A DNA stretch of 36,166 nucleotides from Clostridia bacterium (GCA_017428085.1 JAFRRP010000063.1:1-36166); one strand, 5' to 3'; numbered from the stretch's first letter, positions 24,103 through 31,772 are shown. Program-made: numbers and translations. Notes: generated by a model from the letters alone, not told the origin.

Positions 24103-24330
24103 CAAGCCTTTTGAAAAAAGGCTTGCAGATGCCACCGGCGGCGCCTTCGGTCGTTCGCCCCGGCGAACGAAATCTCTACGCTTCATAAGCGCAGGAGATT
24201 TTTAAGGAACCCTCGCCGGGGTCAAACGCCCGAAGCGCCGCCGGTGGCGGAGGAATCGAGGGCGGTTTGGTGAGCAAATACGAGCGATGCAAAGCGCTCC
24301 AAGCGAAGCAGCGCGACGATATTTGCGAGG
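24103..24330. repeat. Composite palindromic repeat element
   Basis: A gene-free block built of nested inverted repeats: a hairpin at 24103-24125 (10-bp arms), 24151-24170 (TCGTTCGCC/GGCGAACGA), and 24170-24201 (AAATCTC/GAGATTT with an inner CGCTT/AAGCG). An enclosing inverted repeat pairs 24131-24150 with 24230-24248, with a single one-base gap. Its right part (24269-24330, minus orientation) is closely similar to 31831-31892 on the plus strand. No protein is supported. Confidence 0.75.
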
Positions 24331-24407
24331 GATTTCCTTAAATGCGAAGCACTTTCTTTGCACATGTTTCCGTGGAAAGCGTTTATATGTTATGTTGAAA
24401 TTTATTC

Positions 24408-24959
24408 TTATCGTTCCGCGCTGATTCTGTCGATGACCGCCTCGATCTCCTCCCAAGTATGCACGCGGATCATGCCGTTGGCTTCGGCGTCGTACGCCCT
24501 GTTGTGCGGCGCGGTCATCAGAAGCTTGACGTAGTCGCCGCCCACTAAATTGTGTACGCCGTCGTCGATCAGCACGTCACCTTTGATGCGCTGCTTCTTC
24601 CCGGCGATGATCACCTGGTCCCAAATCAGGAAGGGGAAGTGCTTGAACAGGAACCCGCCGATCTTTTCCGGCACGGATTCAAAGGGAGTGGCCGTTACGA
24701 TCAGCACCTCGTGGCCCGCCTCCATGAACCTCCGCAGCGCCTCCGCCGCGCCGGGCACGGGCAAGACGGTGTCCCAGAAGCCGGGCCGCATGGGCACGGC
24801 GTAGACCTGTTCCCACGTCAGCCCCGGAAACGCCTTGGATACGTTCCAGTCCGTGACGTCCTCATAGGCGACGTTATACCCGTAGGTCTCGTTGGCGCCT
24901 GCCACCCACGCCTGCAGCAGCTGTTCGATGGTATCGTCCATATCCACCAGAATGGTCAT
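24408..24959 (-). CDS. HAD-family 5'(3')-deoxyribonucleotidase-like protein
   Basis: A 183-residue HAD phosphatase of the 5'-nucleotidase C type. Motif I is LVDMDDTIEQ (D6 and D8). Motif II is the threonine in VLIVTATPF, and motif III/IV is the lysine region KKQRIKGDVLIDDGVHNL with the metal-binding acids. Such enzymes dephosphorylate deoxyribonucleoside monophosphates, but several relatives have other substrates, so specificity is open. GGAGG lies 6 bases before the ATG. Confidence 0.88.
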   Translation of the reverse strand: MTILVDMDDTIEQLLQAWVAGANETYGYNVAYEDVTDWNVSKAFPGLTWEQVYAVPMRPGFWDTVLPVPGAAEALRRFMEAGHEVLIVTATPFESVPEKIGGFLFKHFPFLIWDQVIIAGKKQRIKGDVLIDDGVHNLVGGDYVKLLMTAPHNRAYDAEANGMIRVHTWEEIEAVIDRISAER

Positions 24960-24991
24960 GGTGTTCCTCCCCCGCGGTTTCGTTGATATTT

Positions 24992-25020
24992 ATTATAGCA
25001 CGGATGGAAGCGAAAGGGAA
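24992..25020 (-). promoter_or_regulatory. Possible promoter for the HAD gene
   Basis: A perfect TATAAT on the minus strand (24997-24992); the -35 position (TTCCCT, 17 bp upstream) is weak. Confidence 0.4.
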
Positions 25021-25021
25021 G

Positions 25022-25055
25022 TAAAAAATCGGCAGCCGCTTGCGCGACTGCCGAT
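25022..25055 (-). terminator. Terminator of tRNA-Gln (CUG)
   Basis: On the minus strand, the stem ATCGGCAG (25055-25048) pairs with CTGCCGAT (25035-25028), and a T-run follows (25028-25023). Confidence 0.85.
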
Positions 25056-25058
25056 CTT

Positions 25059-25133
25059 TGGCAGAGGAATAGGGATTCGAACCCCAACAGGCAGAGTCAG
25101 AGTCTGCAGTGCTAACCGTTACACTATTCCTCT
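25059..25133 (-). tRNA. tRNA-Gln (CUG)
   Basis: Read on the minus strand, the acceptor AGAGGAA pairs with TTCCTCT. The anticodon stem GCAGA/TCTGC closes loop CTCTGAC with anticodon CTG. The T-loop is GGGTTCGAATCC, the discriminator is G, and CCA is encoded. Together with the UUG tRNA at 5436 it completes the glutamine set. Confidence 0.96.
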
Positions 25134-25159
25134 ATACATATTCACTCGGAACGCTATAC

Positions 25160-25188
25160 ATTATAGCCAGCGGCAAACCGTTTGTCAA
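25160..25188 (-). promoter_or_regulatory. Promoter for tRNA-Gln (CUG)
   Basis: On the minus strand, TTGACA (25188-25183), a 17-bp spacer and TATAAT (25165-25160), both perfect. Confidence 0.9.
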
Positions 25189-25236
25189 GCGGTTTTGTAA
25201 AAAAACTGATTAAGATCCCAAAATTTTTTCATTCTG

Positions 25237-25265
25237 TTGACAAATGCCGCTTTCTTCGATAAAAT
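25237..25265 (+). promoter_or_regulatory. Promoter for the small membrane protein pair
   Basis: TTGACA (25237-25242), a 17-bp spacer and TAAAAT (25260-25265), 29 bases before the start codon. Confidence 0.8.
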
Positions 25266-25294
25266 AAATGTATATAAAAAAGGAGGTATTCCTT

Positions 25295-25711
25295 ATGGCA
25301 TGTTTTACCGTTCCCGCGGTGGAGGCCGTCGTTGTGGCCGTCGCCGCCAAGATTATTGAGAAAAAAGAAAAAGACCCCGTGACGGTCAATCTGCCCACAC
25401 AGGGCGGCCACACCGAAACGGTGCAGAAAACGCCGTTTTCCCGCAAGCTGAAGTGGCTTTCGTGGCTGCAGCTGGGCGGCTGCGTGCTGCTGGCGTTCGA
25501 GCATATCTGGCACGGCGAGATCGTCCCGTGGTTCCCGTTCCTGGCGGCCATGTCCAACCCGGCGGACGCCGCGGAGATGTTCCACGAGATGGCCACCGTC
25601 GGCGTGACCATGGCGATCCTCACCACAGTCGTGTGGGTCGGGATGCTGATTGTGTCCTCGCTGATCGAAAAGCGGGCGATCAGAAACGCTGCCGCCGCCG
25701 CGCAGGAGTAA
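25295..25711 (+). CDS. Small membrane protein, MACFTVPAVEAVV type
   Basis: A 138-residue membrane protein of unknown function. The N-terminus MACFTVPAVEAVVVAVAAKIIEKKEK forms a first hydrophobic segment with a basic/acidic anchor. Two more segments lie at about 60-88 (WLSWLQLGGCVLLAFEHIWH) and 108-128 (VTMAILTTVVWVGMLIVSSL). AGGAGG lies 8 bases before this ATG, so it is preferred to one nine codons upstream. Similar N-termini occur in other clostridial small membrane proteins (recollection, no function known). A second membrane protein gene follows after 13 bases. Confidence 0.8.
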   Translation: MACFTVPAVEAVVVAVAAKIIEKKEKDPVTVNLPTQGGHTETVQKTPFSRKLKWLSWLQLGGCVLLAFEHIWHGEIVPWFPFLAAMSNPADAAEMFHEMATVGVTMAILTTVVWVGMLIVSSLIEKRAIRNAAAAAQE

Positions 25712-25724
25712 GGAGGCGACCGGT

Positions 25725-26075
25725 ATGACGCTTCTCATCACCGTTTTTGCCGCCGTCATCTGCACCGCGATCTGGTATAAGAACGCGGGCAAGAGCGAGA
25801 TGAACCTCGGCATTCTGTGCTGGATGTTCTGGGGCGCCTCCGCCATGTGGCTGGTGGACGCGCTCTTTGAGTACGCGGAGCTGAAAGCGGAGTATTTCGC
25901 CCCCGCCGCGGAGAATATGCTGAACGACACGTTCCTGGGCCTGTCCGTTGTGGCGCTGGGCCTTGTGATCTGGATCGTATCCGTGCTCATCAAGGACCCC
26001 AAGGGCGTCGTCAGGGCGAAGCTGCTGAAGAAAAAAGACGTTCCCGTCAAAGAGGACGCGGTGAAAGCCGAATAA
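25725..26075 (+). CDS. Small three-segment membrane protein
   Basis: A 116-residue membrane protein I do not recognise. Hydrophobic segments lie at about 1-18, 28-46 and 68-90, with a conserved-looking WGASAMWLVDALFEY stretch and a lysine-rich cytoplasmic tail. AGGAGG lies 8 bases before the ATG. It forms a two-gene operon with the preceding membrane protein and may be its partner in a complex. Confidence 0.78.
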   Translation: MTLLITVFAAVICTAIWYKNAGKSEMNLGILCWMFWGASAMWLVDALFEYAELKAEYFAPAAENMLNDTFLGLSVVALGLVIWIVSVLIKDPKGVVRAKLLKKKDVPVKEDAVKAE

Positions 26076-26123
26076 TTGACTTTGCCGTGCCGCCCGAAGC
26101 GGCGACGCGCAAACTGTGAACCG

Positions 26124-26163
26124 ACCGGGCTGCTGGTACCGCAATAGCCCGGTTTGATTTTTT
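26124..26163 (+). terminator. Terminator-like hairpin before larE, with a T-box-like loop
   Basis: The stem ACCGGGCT (26124-26131) pairs with AGCCCGGT (26146-26153), followed by TTGATTTTTT. The 14-base loop contains TGGTACCGC (26134-26142), resembling the T-box core. It probably ends the membrane-protein transcript. Only about 50 bases precede it after the previous stop, too few for a full T-box Stem I. Confidence 0.6.
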
Positions 26164-26183
26164 GGATCACGCAAATTGCATTT

Positions 26184-26930
26184 ATGGAATTAAACGAGTT
26201 TTTCCGGCAGAACAGGAAGGTTGCCGTCGCCTTTTCCGGCGGCGCGGATTCCGCGTATCTGCTGTACGCGGCGAAGCAAAACGGCGCGAACGTGACCGCC
26301 TATACCGTCAAAACAGCGTTCCAGCCCGCCTTTGAACTGGCGGACGCGAAGCGGCTGGCGGCGGAACTGGACGTGCCCCTGCGGGTGCTGGAGTTGGATA
26401 TCCTGTCCGATCCCGCGGTCGTTGCCAATCCCGCGGATCGCTGCTATCACTGCAAGCGCCGCGTTTTCACCGCCATCACAAAGGCGGCGTGGCATGACGG
26501 CTATGAACTGCTGCTGGACGGCACCAACGCCAGCGACGACGCGGGCGACCGCCCCGGCATGCGGGCGCTGAAAGAGCTGTCCGTCCGTTCGCCCCTGCGG
26601 GAGTGCGGGTTGACGAAGCCGGAGATCCGCGCGCTGTCCAAAGCGGCGGGGCTGTTCACATGGGACAAGCCCGCCTACGCCTGCCTTGCCACACGTATCG
26701 CGGCGGGGGAGCCGATCACCGCGGAAAAGCTGGCGCGCACGGAACAGGCGGAAAACTACCTGTTCTCGCGGGGGTTCTCCGACTTCCGGGTGCGTTCCCG
26801 GAATGAAACGGCGGTCATCCAATTAAGGGAAGAACAGTTCCCGTTATTTGCACAGCATAGAAAAGAGATCGCCGCCGAGCTGCGGCAGTGGTACGGGGAA
26901 GTGCTCCTTGATACAGAGGGAAGAGTATGA
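26184..26930 (+). CDS. larE: ATP-dependent sacrificial sulfur transferase LarE
   Basis: A 248-residue PP-loop enzyme. In the known pathway LarE adenylates pyridinium-3,5-biscarboxylic acid mononucleotide and donates sulfur from its own cysteine. The PP-loop is AFSGGADSAYLL (S18-S23). CYHCKRRVF and PAYACLATRI are conserved, and C167 in ACLATR is the likely sulfur donor. The single cysteine there fits the sacrificial rather than the Fe-S type. No Shine-Dalgarno is visible before this ATG; a TTG at 26154 is in frame but also lacks one. The stop overlaps the larB start (ATGA, 26927-26930). Confidence 0.93.
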   Translation: MELNEFFRQNRKVAVAFSGGADSAYLLYAAKQNGANVTAYTVKTAFQPAFELADAKRLAAELDVPLRVLELDILSDPAVVANPADRCYHCKRRVFTAITKAAWHDGYELLLDGTNASDDAGDRPGMRALKELSVRSPLRECGLTKPEIRALSKAAGLFTWDKPAYACLATRIAAGEPITAEKLARTEQAENYLFSRGFSDFRVRSRNETAVIQLREEQFPLFAQHRKEIAAELRQWYGEVLLDTEGRV

Positions 26931-27685
26931 ACGACCGAGACGTAAAAGAAATGCTGCAGGCGGTGCGCGACGGCGCGATCACGCCGGAGGACGCGCTGCT
27001 GCGGCTGAAAACGGCGCCCTTTACCGATCTGGGCTTCGCCAAGGTGGACCTGCACCGCAAGCTGCGCCAGGGCGCGGCGGAGGTGGTCTACGGCGCGGGC
27101 AAAACGCCGGAACAGATCATCGCCATCCTGCGGGAGCTGCGCGCCAACGGGCAGGAAAACGTGTTGGTGACGCGACTGGACGCGGAAAGCGCGGAAGCCG
27201 TCTGCCGGGAAGTGGGATTGACCTATCACCCGGACGCGCGGATCGCAGTCATGGGCAATGCGCCCGCCCCGGACGGGCTGGGAAAGATCGTGGTCGCCAC
27301 CGGCGGCACCAGCGATATCCCGGTGGCGGAGGAGGCGGCGCTGACCGCGGAATTCCTCGGCAACGAGGTAGTACGGCTGTACGACGTGGGCGTGGCGGGG
27401 CTGCACCGGCTGCTGTCCCACACGCGGGAGATCATGTCCGCCTCCGTCGTCATTGCCGTGGCGGGTATGGAGGGCGCTTTGGCCAGCGTGGTCGGCGGCC
27501 TTGCCGACTGCCCGGTCATCGCGGTGCCCACAAGCGTTGGCTACGGCGCGTCCTTCGGCGGTATTTCAGCTCTGCTGGCAATGCTCAACTCCTGCGCAGG
27601 CGGCGTGACCGTGGTGAATATCGACAACGGCTTCGGCGCGGGCTTCGCGGCCAGCCGTATCAACCATATGGAGGCGAAACGATGA
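26927..27685 (+). CDS. larB: Pyridinium-3,5-biscarboxylic acid mononucleotide synthase LarB
   Basis: A 252-residue protein with an N-terminal LarB-specific segment (EVVYGAGKTPEQI) and a C-terminal PurE-like domain (VVATGGTSDIPVAEEAA; IAVAGMEGALASVVGGL; VPTSVGYGASFGG). In the known pathway it carboxylates nicotinic acid adenine dinucleotide and releases AMP, the first step of nickel-pincer nucleotide synthesis. Length fits the family. Both ends overlap neighbours by four bases, so the operon is tightly coupled. Confidence 0.95.
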   Translation: MNDRDVKEMLQAVRDGAITPEDALLRLKTAPFTDLGFAKVDLHRKLRQGAAEVVYGAGKTPEQIIAILRELRANGQENVLVTRLDAESAEAVCREVGLTYHPDARIAVMGNAPAPDGLGKIVVATGGTSDIPVAEEAALTAEFLGNEVVRLYDVGVAGLHRLLSHTREIMSASVVIAVAGMEGALASVVGGLADCPVIAVPTSVGYGASFGGISALLAMLNSCAGGVTVVNIDNGFGAGFAASRINHMEAKR

Positions 27686-28935
27686 AAACGCTGTATCTGG
27701 ACTGTTCCATGGGCGCGGCGGGGGATATGCTGGCCTCTGCCCTGCTGGAGCTGCTGCCCGATCCCGACGGCTTTGTGAAAAAGCTGAACGGGCTGGGCAT
27801 TCCCGGCGTGACCTATACGAAAGAAACAGCCGTCAGGTGCGGCATCAAAGGAACGCACCTGACCGTGACGGTGAACGGCGAAGAGGAGAGCGCGTTTTTT
27901 GAGTCGCTCCACGCCCGCCATCACGGCCATGACCACGACCACGGACACGGCGAACACAGCCATCCCCACAGCGGGATGCATGAGATAGAGCATATCGCGG
28001 AGGACCTGCCGACGTCCGACGCGGTGAAAAAAGAGATCCTGGCGGTATACGGATTGATCGCGCAGGCGGAAAGCGCGGTCCACGGGGAACCGGTGGAGCA
28101 GATCCACTTCCACGAGGTGGGCGCCATGGACGCGGTGGCTGATATCGCCGCCGTGTGCCTGCTGCTGGCGGAGCTGGCCCCGGAACGGGTGATCGCCTCG
28201 CCCGTCAACGTGGGCGGCGGCACGGTGAAGTGCGCCCACGGCATCCTGCCCGTTCCGGCCCCGGCCACGGCGGAGCTGCTGCGGGGCGTTCCCGCCTATT
28301 CCGGCAGCGTGAAAAGCGAGCTGTGTACGCCCACCGGGGCCGCGCTGCTGAAGCGCTTTGTCTCCTCCTTCGGCGATATGCCCGTCATGCGGGTGGGCGC
28401 CGTCGGTTACGGCATGGGCACGAAGGATTTTTCCGTCGCCAACTGTCTGCGGGCCATGCTGGGCGATACGGAGGAAGTAAAGCATACCCCACACGGGGCT
28501 TGCGTCTGCGGCGTGACGGAGCTTTGCTGCAATATCGACGATATGACGGCGGAGGACCTGTCCTTCGCCATGGAGCGCCTGTTTGAAGCGGGCGCGCGGG
28601 AGGTGTTCACCGCCCCCGTCACCATGAAAAAAAGCCGTGCGGGGCAGCTGCTGCACGTGATCTGCGACGAAGGAAACAAAGAGGCGATCATCCGCGCCGT
28701 GTTCCGCTACACCTCCACCATCGGAGTGCGGGAATACCCCGTGAAACGCTGCGTGCTGGACCGGGAGACCCGCGAGATCGAAACGCCCTACGGCGTCGTC
28801 CGGGAAAAGGCGGTCAGCGGCTGCGGCGTGTCCCGCGCCAAATACGAATACGAGGACCTTTCCCGCATCGCCGCGGAACAGGGGCTTACCCTCGATGAGG
28901 TCCGCGATCTCGCGGATCGGGCGAAACGGACCTGA
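27682..28935 (+). CDS. larC: Nickel insertion protein LarC
   Basis: A 417-residue full-length LarC, the CTP-dependent nickel insertase completing the nickel-pincer nucleotide. The N-terminus TLYLDCSMGAAGDMLASALL is the family signature. A histidine-rich loop at residues 78-100 (ARHHGHDHDHGHGEHSHPH) is a probable nickel store or delivery site. GAMDAVADIAAVCLLL and the C-terminal domain (about 280-417) complete it. In some lactobacilli larC is split and needs a ribosomal frameshift; here it is one continuous frame. The start overlaps the larB stop. LarA is not in the window, so the cofactor serves an enzyme encoded elsewhere. Confidence 0.95.
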   Translation: MKTLYLDCSMGAAGDMLASALLELLPDPDGFVKKLNGLGIPGVTYTKETAVRCGIKGTHLTVTVNGEEESAFFESLHARHHGHDHDHGHGEHSHPHSGMHEIEHIAEDLPTSDAVKKEILAVYGLIAQAESAVHGEPVEQIHFHEVGAMDAVADIAAVCLLLAELAPERVIASPVNVGGGTVKCAHGILPVPAPATAELLRGVPAYSGSVKSELCTPTGAALLKRFVSSFGDMPVMRVGAVGYGMGTKDFSVANCLRAMLGDTEEVKHTPHGACVCGVTELCCNIDDMTAEDLSFAMERLFEAGAREVFTAPVTMKKSRAGQLLHVICDEGNKEAIIRAVFRYTSTIGVREYPVKRCVLDRETREIETPYGVVREKAVSGCGVSRAKYEYEDLSRIAAEQGLTLDEVRDLADRAKRT

Positions 28936-28949
28936 ACGGCGATTTGATG

Positions 28950-28979
28950 CGGCGTCGTTACCGGACGCCGTTTTTTTTT
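28950..28979 (+). terminator. Terminator of the lar operon
   Basis: A 7-bp stem CGGCGTC/GACGCCG (28950-28956 with 28964-28970) followed by nine Ts. Confidence 0.88.
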
Positions 28980-29029
28980 GCGATATCGTCCCGTTTTCGG
29001 CGAAAAGTCGGATGATCCGAAAAAAAGGC

Positions 29030-29058
29030 TTGATAAATCGGTTTTTGTCGGTTATTAT
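29030..29058 (+). promoter_or_regulatory. Promoter for the lipoprotein gene
   Basis: TTGATA (29030-29035), a 17-bp spacer and TATTAT (29053-29058). A second TATAAT at 29065-29070 has no good -35 box. Confidence 0.6.
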
Positions 29059-29095
29059 ATAAGATATAATAGAAAAGATGTGTCAGGGAGAGAAA

Positions 29096-29998
29096 ATGAT
29101 GAAAAAGCTGACAACAGCCGTGGTTCCGCTGCTGATCGTGTCGATCCTGCTGTCCTTTGCGGGATGCCTGAAATATACAGGCAACATTCTGGAGGTGACG
29201 AAGCCCGGGACGGAGTTCCCGGCCTTTACCACGGTACAGACGCCCGCGGAGACCACGCTGCCTTACGTCGATCCCGCCGCCACTACCTTGCCCGGCGTGG
29301 ACGCCGCCACCACCAACCCTGCCGAGCCCGTCGCCACGACGGCGCCCGCCCCCTCCGGCGCGGACCCCTCCACGTGGACGGTGCAGCAGATCGTGGATTA
29401 CGTCAACAACTCCGTCAACCAGACGCGCGCCTATACCGGCAATCTGAACGTCCACCACACGGAGACCATCGAGGCCGTGCTGACGAAGGCCCCCGGCGGT
29501 GCGCTGGTACAGTCCATCGCCAACCCCATCATTGAAGGCGCCATCAAGCCTACCGACGAAACGCTGACCTTTGCCAACGGTCAGGCGGTGGATACGGAAG
29601 GCGATACCGTGCCCATCCTGCTGCCGAAGAAAGCCGCCTTCTCCCTGAACGCCAACGGCGTCGCCTCCGCCACGGCCCGCGCCGAGGGCACGGATACCGT
29701 CATCGAGATCGCGCTTGTCAGGGAAGTCGGTACGCTGGATACGCCGCCCCAGTACAACTCCACCGCCATCGGCTACATGAACGCCGGCATGGTGGACCTC
29801 AGCGCCGTCACGTTGACCGCCTGCGACATCACCTATTCCGGTTCCACGATGAAGCTGCGCATCAACCAGTCCGGCTACGTGGTCACCGTGGATTATTACG
29901 TTCCCTTTGTGGTAGAGGCCGCCGGCAAGGCCATGTTTATCTCCGCCGAGGTCACCTGTGAGGGTTCCGATTCCGAAAGCTGGGTGCTGAACTGGTAA
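29096..29998 (+). CDS. Putative lipoprotein with Thr/Pro-rich linker
   Basis: A 300-residue exported protein of unknown function. The signal peptide MMKKLTTAVVPLLIVSILLSFAGC ends in a lipobox-like FAGC. The -3 residue is phenylalanine rather than the usual leucine, so lipidation is likely but not certain. A Thr/Pro/Ala-rich linker follows (about 45-95), then a soluble domain beginning WTVQQIVDYVNNSVNQTRAY. AGGGAG lies 5 bases before this ATG and 8 before the next codon, which is also ATG. It has its own promoter and terminator. Confidence 0.78.
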   Translation: MMKKLTTAVVPLLIVSILLSFAGCLKYTGNILEVTKPGTEFPAFTTVQTPAETTLPYVDPAATTLPGVDAATTNPAEPVATTAPAPSGADPSTWTVQQIVDYVNNSVNQTRAYTGNLNVHHTETIEAVLTKAPGGALVQSIANPIIEGAIKPTDETLTFANGQAVDTEGDTVPILLPKKAAFSLNANGVASATARAEGTDTVIEIALVREVGTLDTPPQYNSTAIGYMNAGMVDLSAVTLTACDITYSGSTMKLRINQSGYVVTVDYYVPFVVEAAGKAMFISAEVTCEGSDSESWVLNW

Positions 29999-30020
29999 AT
30001 CACACGGCAGAATGGATAAG

Positions 30021-30053
30021 CGTCCGCCGCCTTCGGGCAGCGGGCGTTTTTTT
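30021..30053 (+). terminator. Terminator after the lipoprotein gene
   Basis: An 11-bp imperfect stem CGTCCGCCGCC/GGCAGCGGGCG with a TTCG loop, followed by seven Ts. Confidence 0.85.
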
Positions 30054-30111
30054 CCTTTATTCACCGTTTTGATCGGGGTCATCAAAAACTGTGATAAAAT
30101 AATTTAACACT

Positions 30112-30125
30112 TTTAAGCGCTAAAG
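30112..30125 (+). promoter_or_regulatory. Possible cre/LacI-type operator before the symporter gene
   Basis: TTTAAGCGCTAAAG matches 11 of 14 positions of the CcpA cre consensus TGWAARCGYTWWCA, with the central CG intact. It ends 2 bases before the -35 box, a position that could influence RNA polymerase. Two key outer positions (the G and CA) are missing, so this is tentative. Confidence 0.35.
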
Positions 30126-30127
30126 TA

Positions 30128-30156
30128 TTGACAAACTTGTCGGAATGGTGTATCAT
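30128..30156 (+). promoter_or_regulatory. Promoter for the sodium:solute symporter gene
   Basis: TTGACA (30128-30133), a 17-bp spacer and TATCAT (30151-30156), 29 bases before the start codon. Confidence 0.82.
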
Positions 30157-30185
30157 ACACCCAATTTCCACCGGGAGGTCATACC

Positions 30186-31718
30186 ATGGCTGTCAAGATC
30201 ATTTTACTTTGCGTGTTTTTTGCCGTCACCGTGGGCGTCGGCTTTTACTGCCGCCGCCATTCCACGGACGTCAACGGCTTCGTGCTGGGCGGCCGCAGCG
30301 TGGGCCCGTGGCTCACGGCCTTCGCCTACGGCACGTCGTACTTCTCCGCCGTTATCTTCGTGGGGTACGCGGGCCAGTTCGGCTGGAAATTCGGCGTGGC
30401 CTCCACCTGGATCGGCCTTGGCAACGCGTTCATCGGCTCGCTGCTGGCGTGGGTGCTGCTGGGCAGGCGGACCCGCATCATGACGCAGCATCTGGGTTCC
30501 GCCACCATGCCCCAGTTCTTTGAGAAGCGCTTCGGCAGTAAAACGCTGAAGCTGCTGTCCTCGCTGATCATTTTCGTATTCCTGATCCCCTATACCGCGT
30601 CGCTGTACAACGGCCTGTCCCGTCTGTTCGGCATGGCCTTCGACGTGGATTACACCGTGTGCATCGTCGTCATGGCGATCCTGACCGCCGTCTACGTCAT
30701 CGCGGGCGGCTACATGGCCACCGCCGTCAACGACTTCATTCAGGGCGTCGTCATGCTGGTGGGCATCGTGGCGATCATCGCGGCGGTGCTGAAGATCAAC
30801 GGCGGCTTCATGGGCTCGCTGGAGGCGCTTTCCTTTGTAAAGGACGAGACGGTCTCCTCCCAGAACGGCGTGTTCGCCTCCTTCTTCGGTCCCGATCCCT
30901 TCGGCCTGCTGTGCGTGGTGATCCTGACCTCTCTCGGCACGTGGGGCCTGCCGCAGATGGTGCAGAAGTTCTACGCCATCAAAAGCGAAAAGGACATCCA
31001 CAAGGGCACCGTGATCTCTACCGTGTTCGCGGTCATCGTGGCGGGCGGCTGCTATTTCCTCGGCGGCTTCGGCAGGCTGTTCATGGACGACGCGACCGGC
31101 AAATTCGACGCGATCATTCCGGAAATGCTCTCCAACCTGTCCCCGGTGCTGATCGGCATCACGCTGATCCTTGTTCTTTCCGCCTCCATGTCCACGCTGT
31201 CATCTTTGGTGTTGACCTCTTCCTCCACGCTGACGCTTGATTTCATCGATCCCGTAATGATGAAAAAGAGCGACGAGAAGCGCAATCTTATCATCATCCG
31301 CTGCTTCGTCGCTGTGTTCATCGTGATCTCCGCGATCATCGCCGTGGTGCAGTATAAAAAGAACGTTACCTTTATCGCGCAGTTGATGGGCCTGTCCTGG
31401 GGCGCTCTGGCCGGCGCGTTCCTGGCGCCGTTCCTGTACAGCCTGTACTGGAAACGCGTCACCAAGCCCGCGTGCGTCGTCAGCTTTATCTGGGGCGTCG
31501 GCATCATGCTGGCCAACATGATCTTCAAGGCGCAGTTCCCGGCGGTGCTGCAAAGTCCGGTCAACTGCGGCGCGTTCGCCATGCTGGGCGGCCTTGTCAT
31601 CGTGCCCATCGTCAGCCTGCTGACCAAGAAGCCGTCGGAGGAAGCGATGACGAAGGTGTTCTCCTGCTACGAGAATACCGTCACCGTTCGCGTGACGCAG
31701 GTGCTGGAGGAGGATTGA
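30186..31718 (+). CDS. Sodium:solute symporter (SSS family)
   Basis: A 510-residue transporter with about 13 membrane segments, of the SSS family (PutP/PanF/SGLT). Family features are GFVLGGRSVGPWLTAFAYG at the end of the first segment and start of the discontinuous helix, IAGGYMATAVNDFIQGVVML, TSLGTWGLPQMVQKFYAIKS, and LSASMSTLSSLVLTSSSTLT, whose serine/threonine cluster is typical of the second sodium site. Substrate (amino acid, pantothenate, sugar or organic acid) cannot be told. GGGAGG lies 7 bases before the ATG. It is a single-gene transcript with a strong promoter and possible operator. Confidence 0.94.
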   Translation: MAVKIILLCVFFAVTVGVGFYCRRHSTDVNGFVLGGRSVGPWLTAFAYGTSYFSAVIFVGYAGQFGWKFGVASTWIGLGNAFIGSLLAWVLLGRRTRIMTQHLGSATMPQFFEKRFGSKTLKLLSSLIIFVFLIPYTASLYNGLSRLFGMAFDVDYTVCIVVMAILTAVYVIAGGYMATAVNDFIQGVVMLVGIVAIIAAVLKINGGFMGSLEALSFVKDETVSSQNGVFASFFGPDPFGLLCVVILTSLGTWGLPQMVQKFYAIKSEKDIHKGTVISTVFAVIVAGGCYFLGGFGRLFMDDATGKFDAIIPEMLSNLSPVLIGITLILVLSASMSTLSSLVLTSSSTLTLDFIDPVMMKKSDEKRNLIIIRCFVAVFIVISAIIAVVQYKKNVTFIAQLMGLSWGALAGAFLAPFLYSLYWKRVTKPACVVSFIWGVGIMLANMIFKAQFPAVLQSPVNCGAFAMLGGLVIVPIVSLLTKKPSEEAMTKVFSCYENTVTVRVTQVLEED

Positions 31719-31740
31719 TCGGCTTTGCCGATCGATCCCG

Positions 31741-31770
31741 GTCGTAAGTCGTGAGTCGAAAGTCGTAAGA
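31741..31770. repeat. Tandem GTCGTAAGTCGTGAGTCG-type repeat
   Basis: Three or four imperfect copies of an 8-10 base unit (GTCGTAA, GTCGTGA, GTCGAAA, GTCGTAA). The core AGTCGTGAGTCG recurs in reverse complement at about 3701-3715. Confidence 0.55.
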
Positions 31771-31772
31771 AA

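Noticed and set aside
26076..26163. Full T-box riboswitch
   Set aside because: Only the TGGTACCGC word and a terminator-like hairpin are present; there is no room for Stem I with a specifier loop and no tRNA-related gene downstream.
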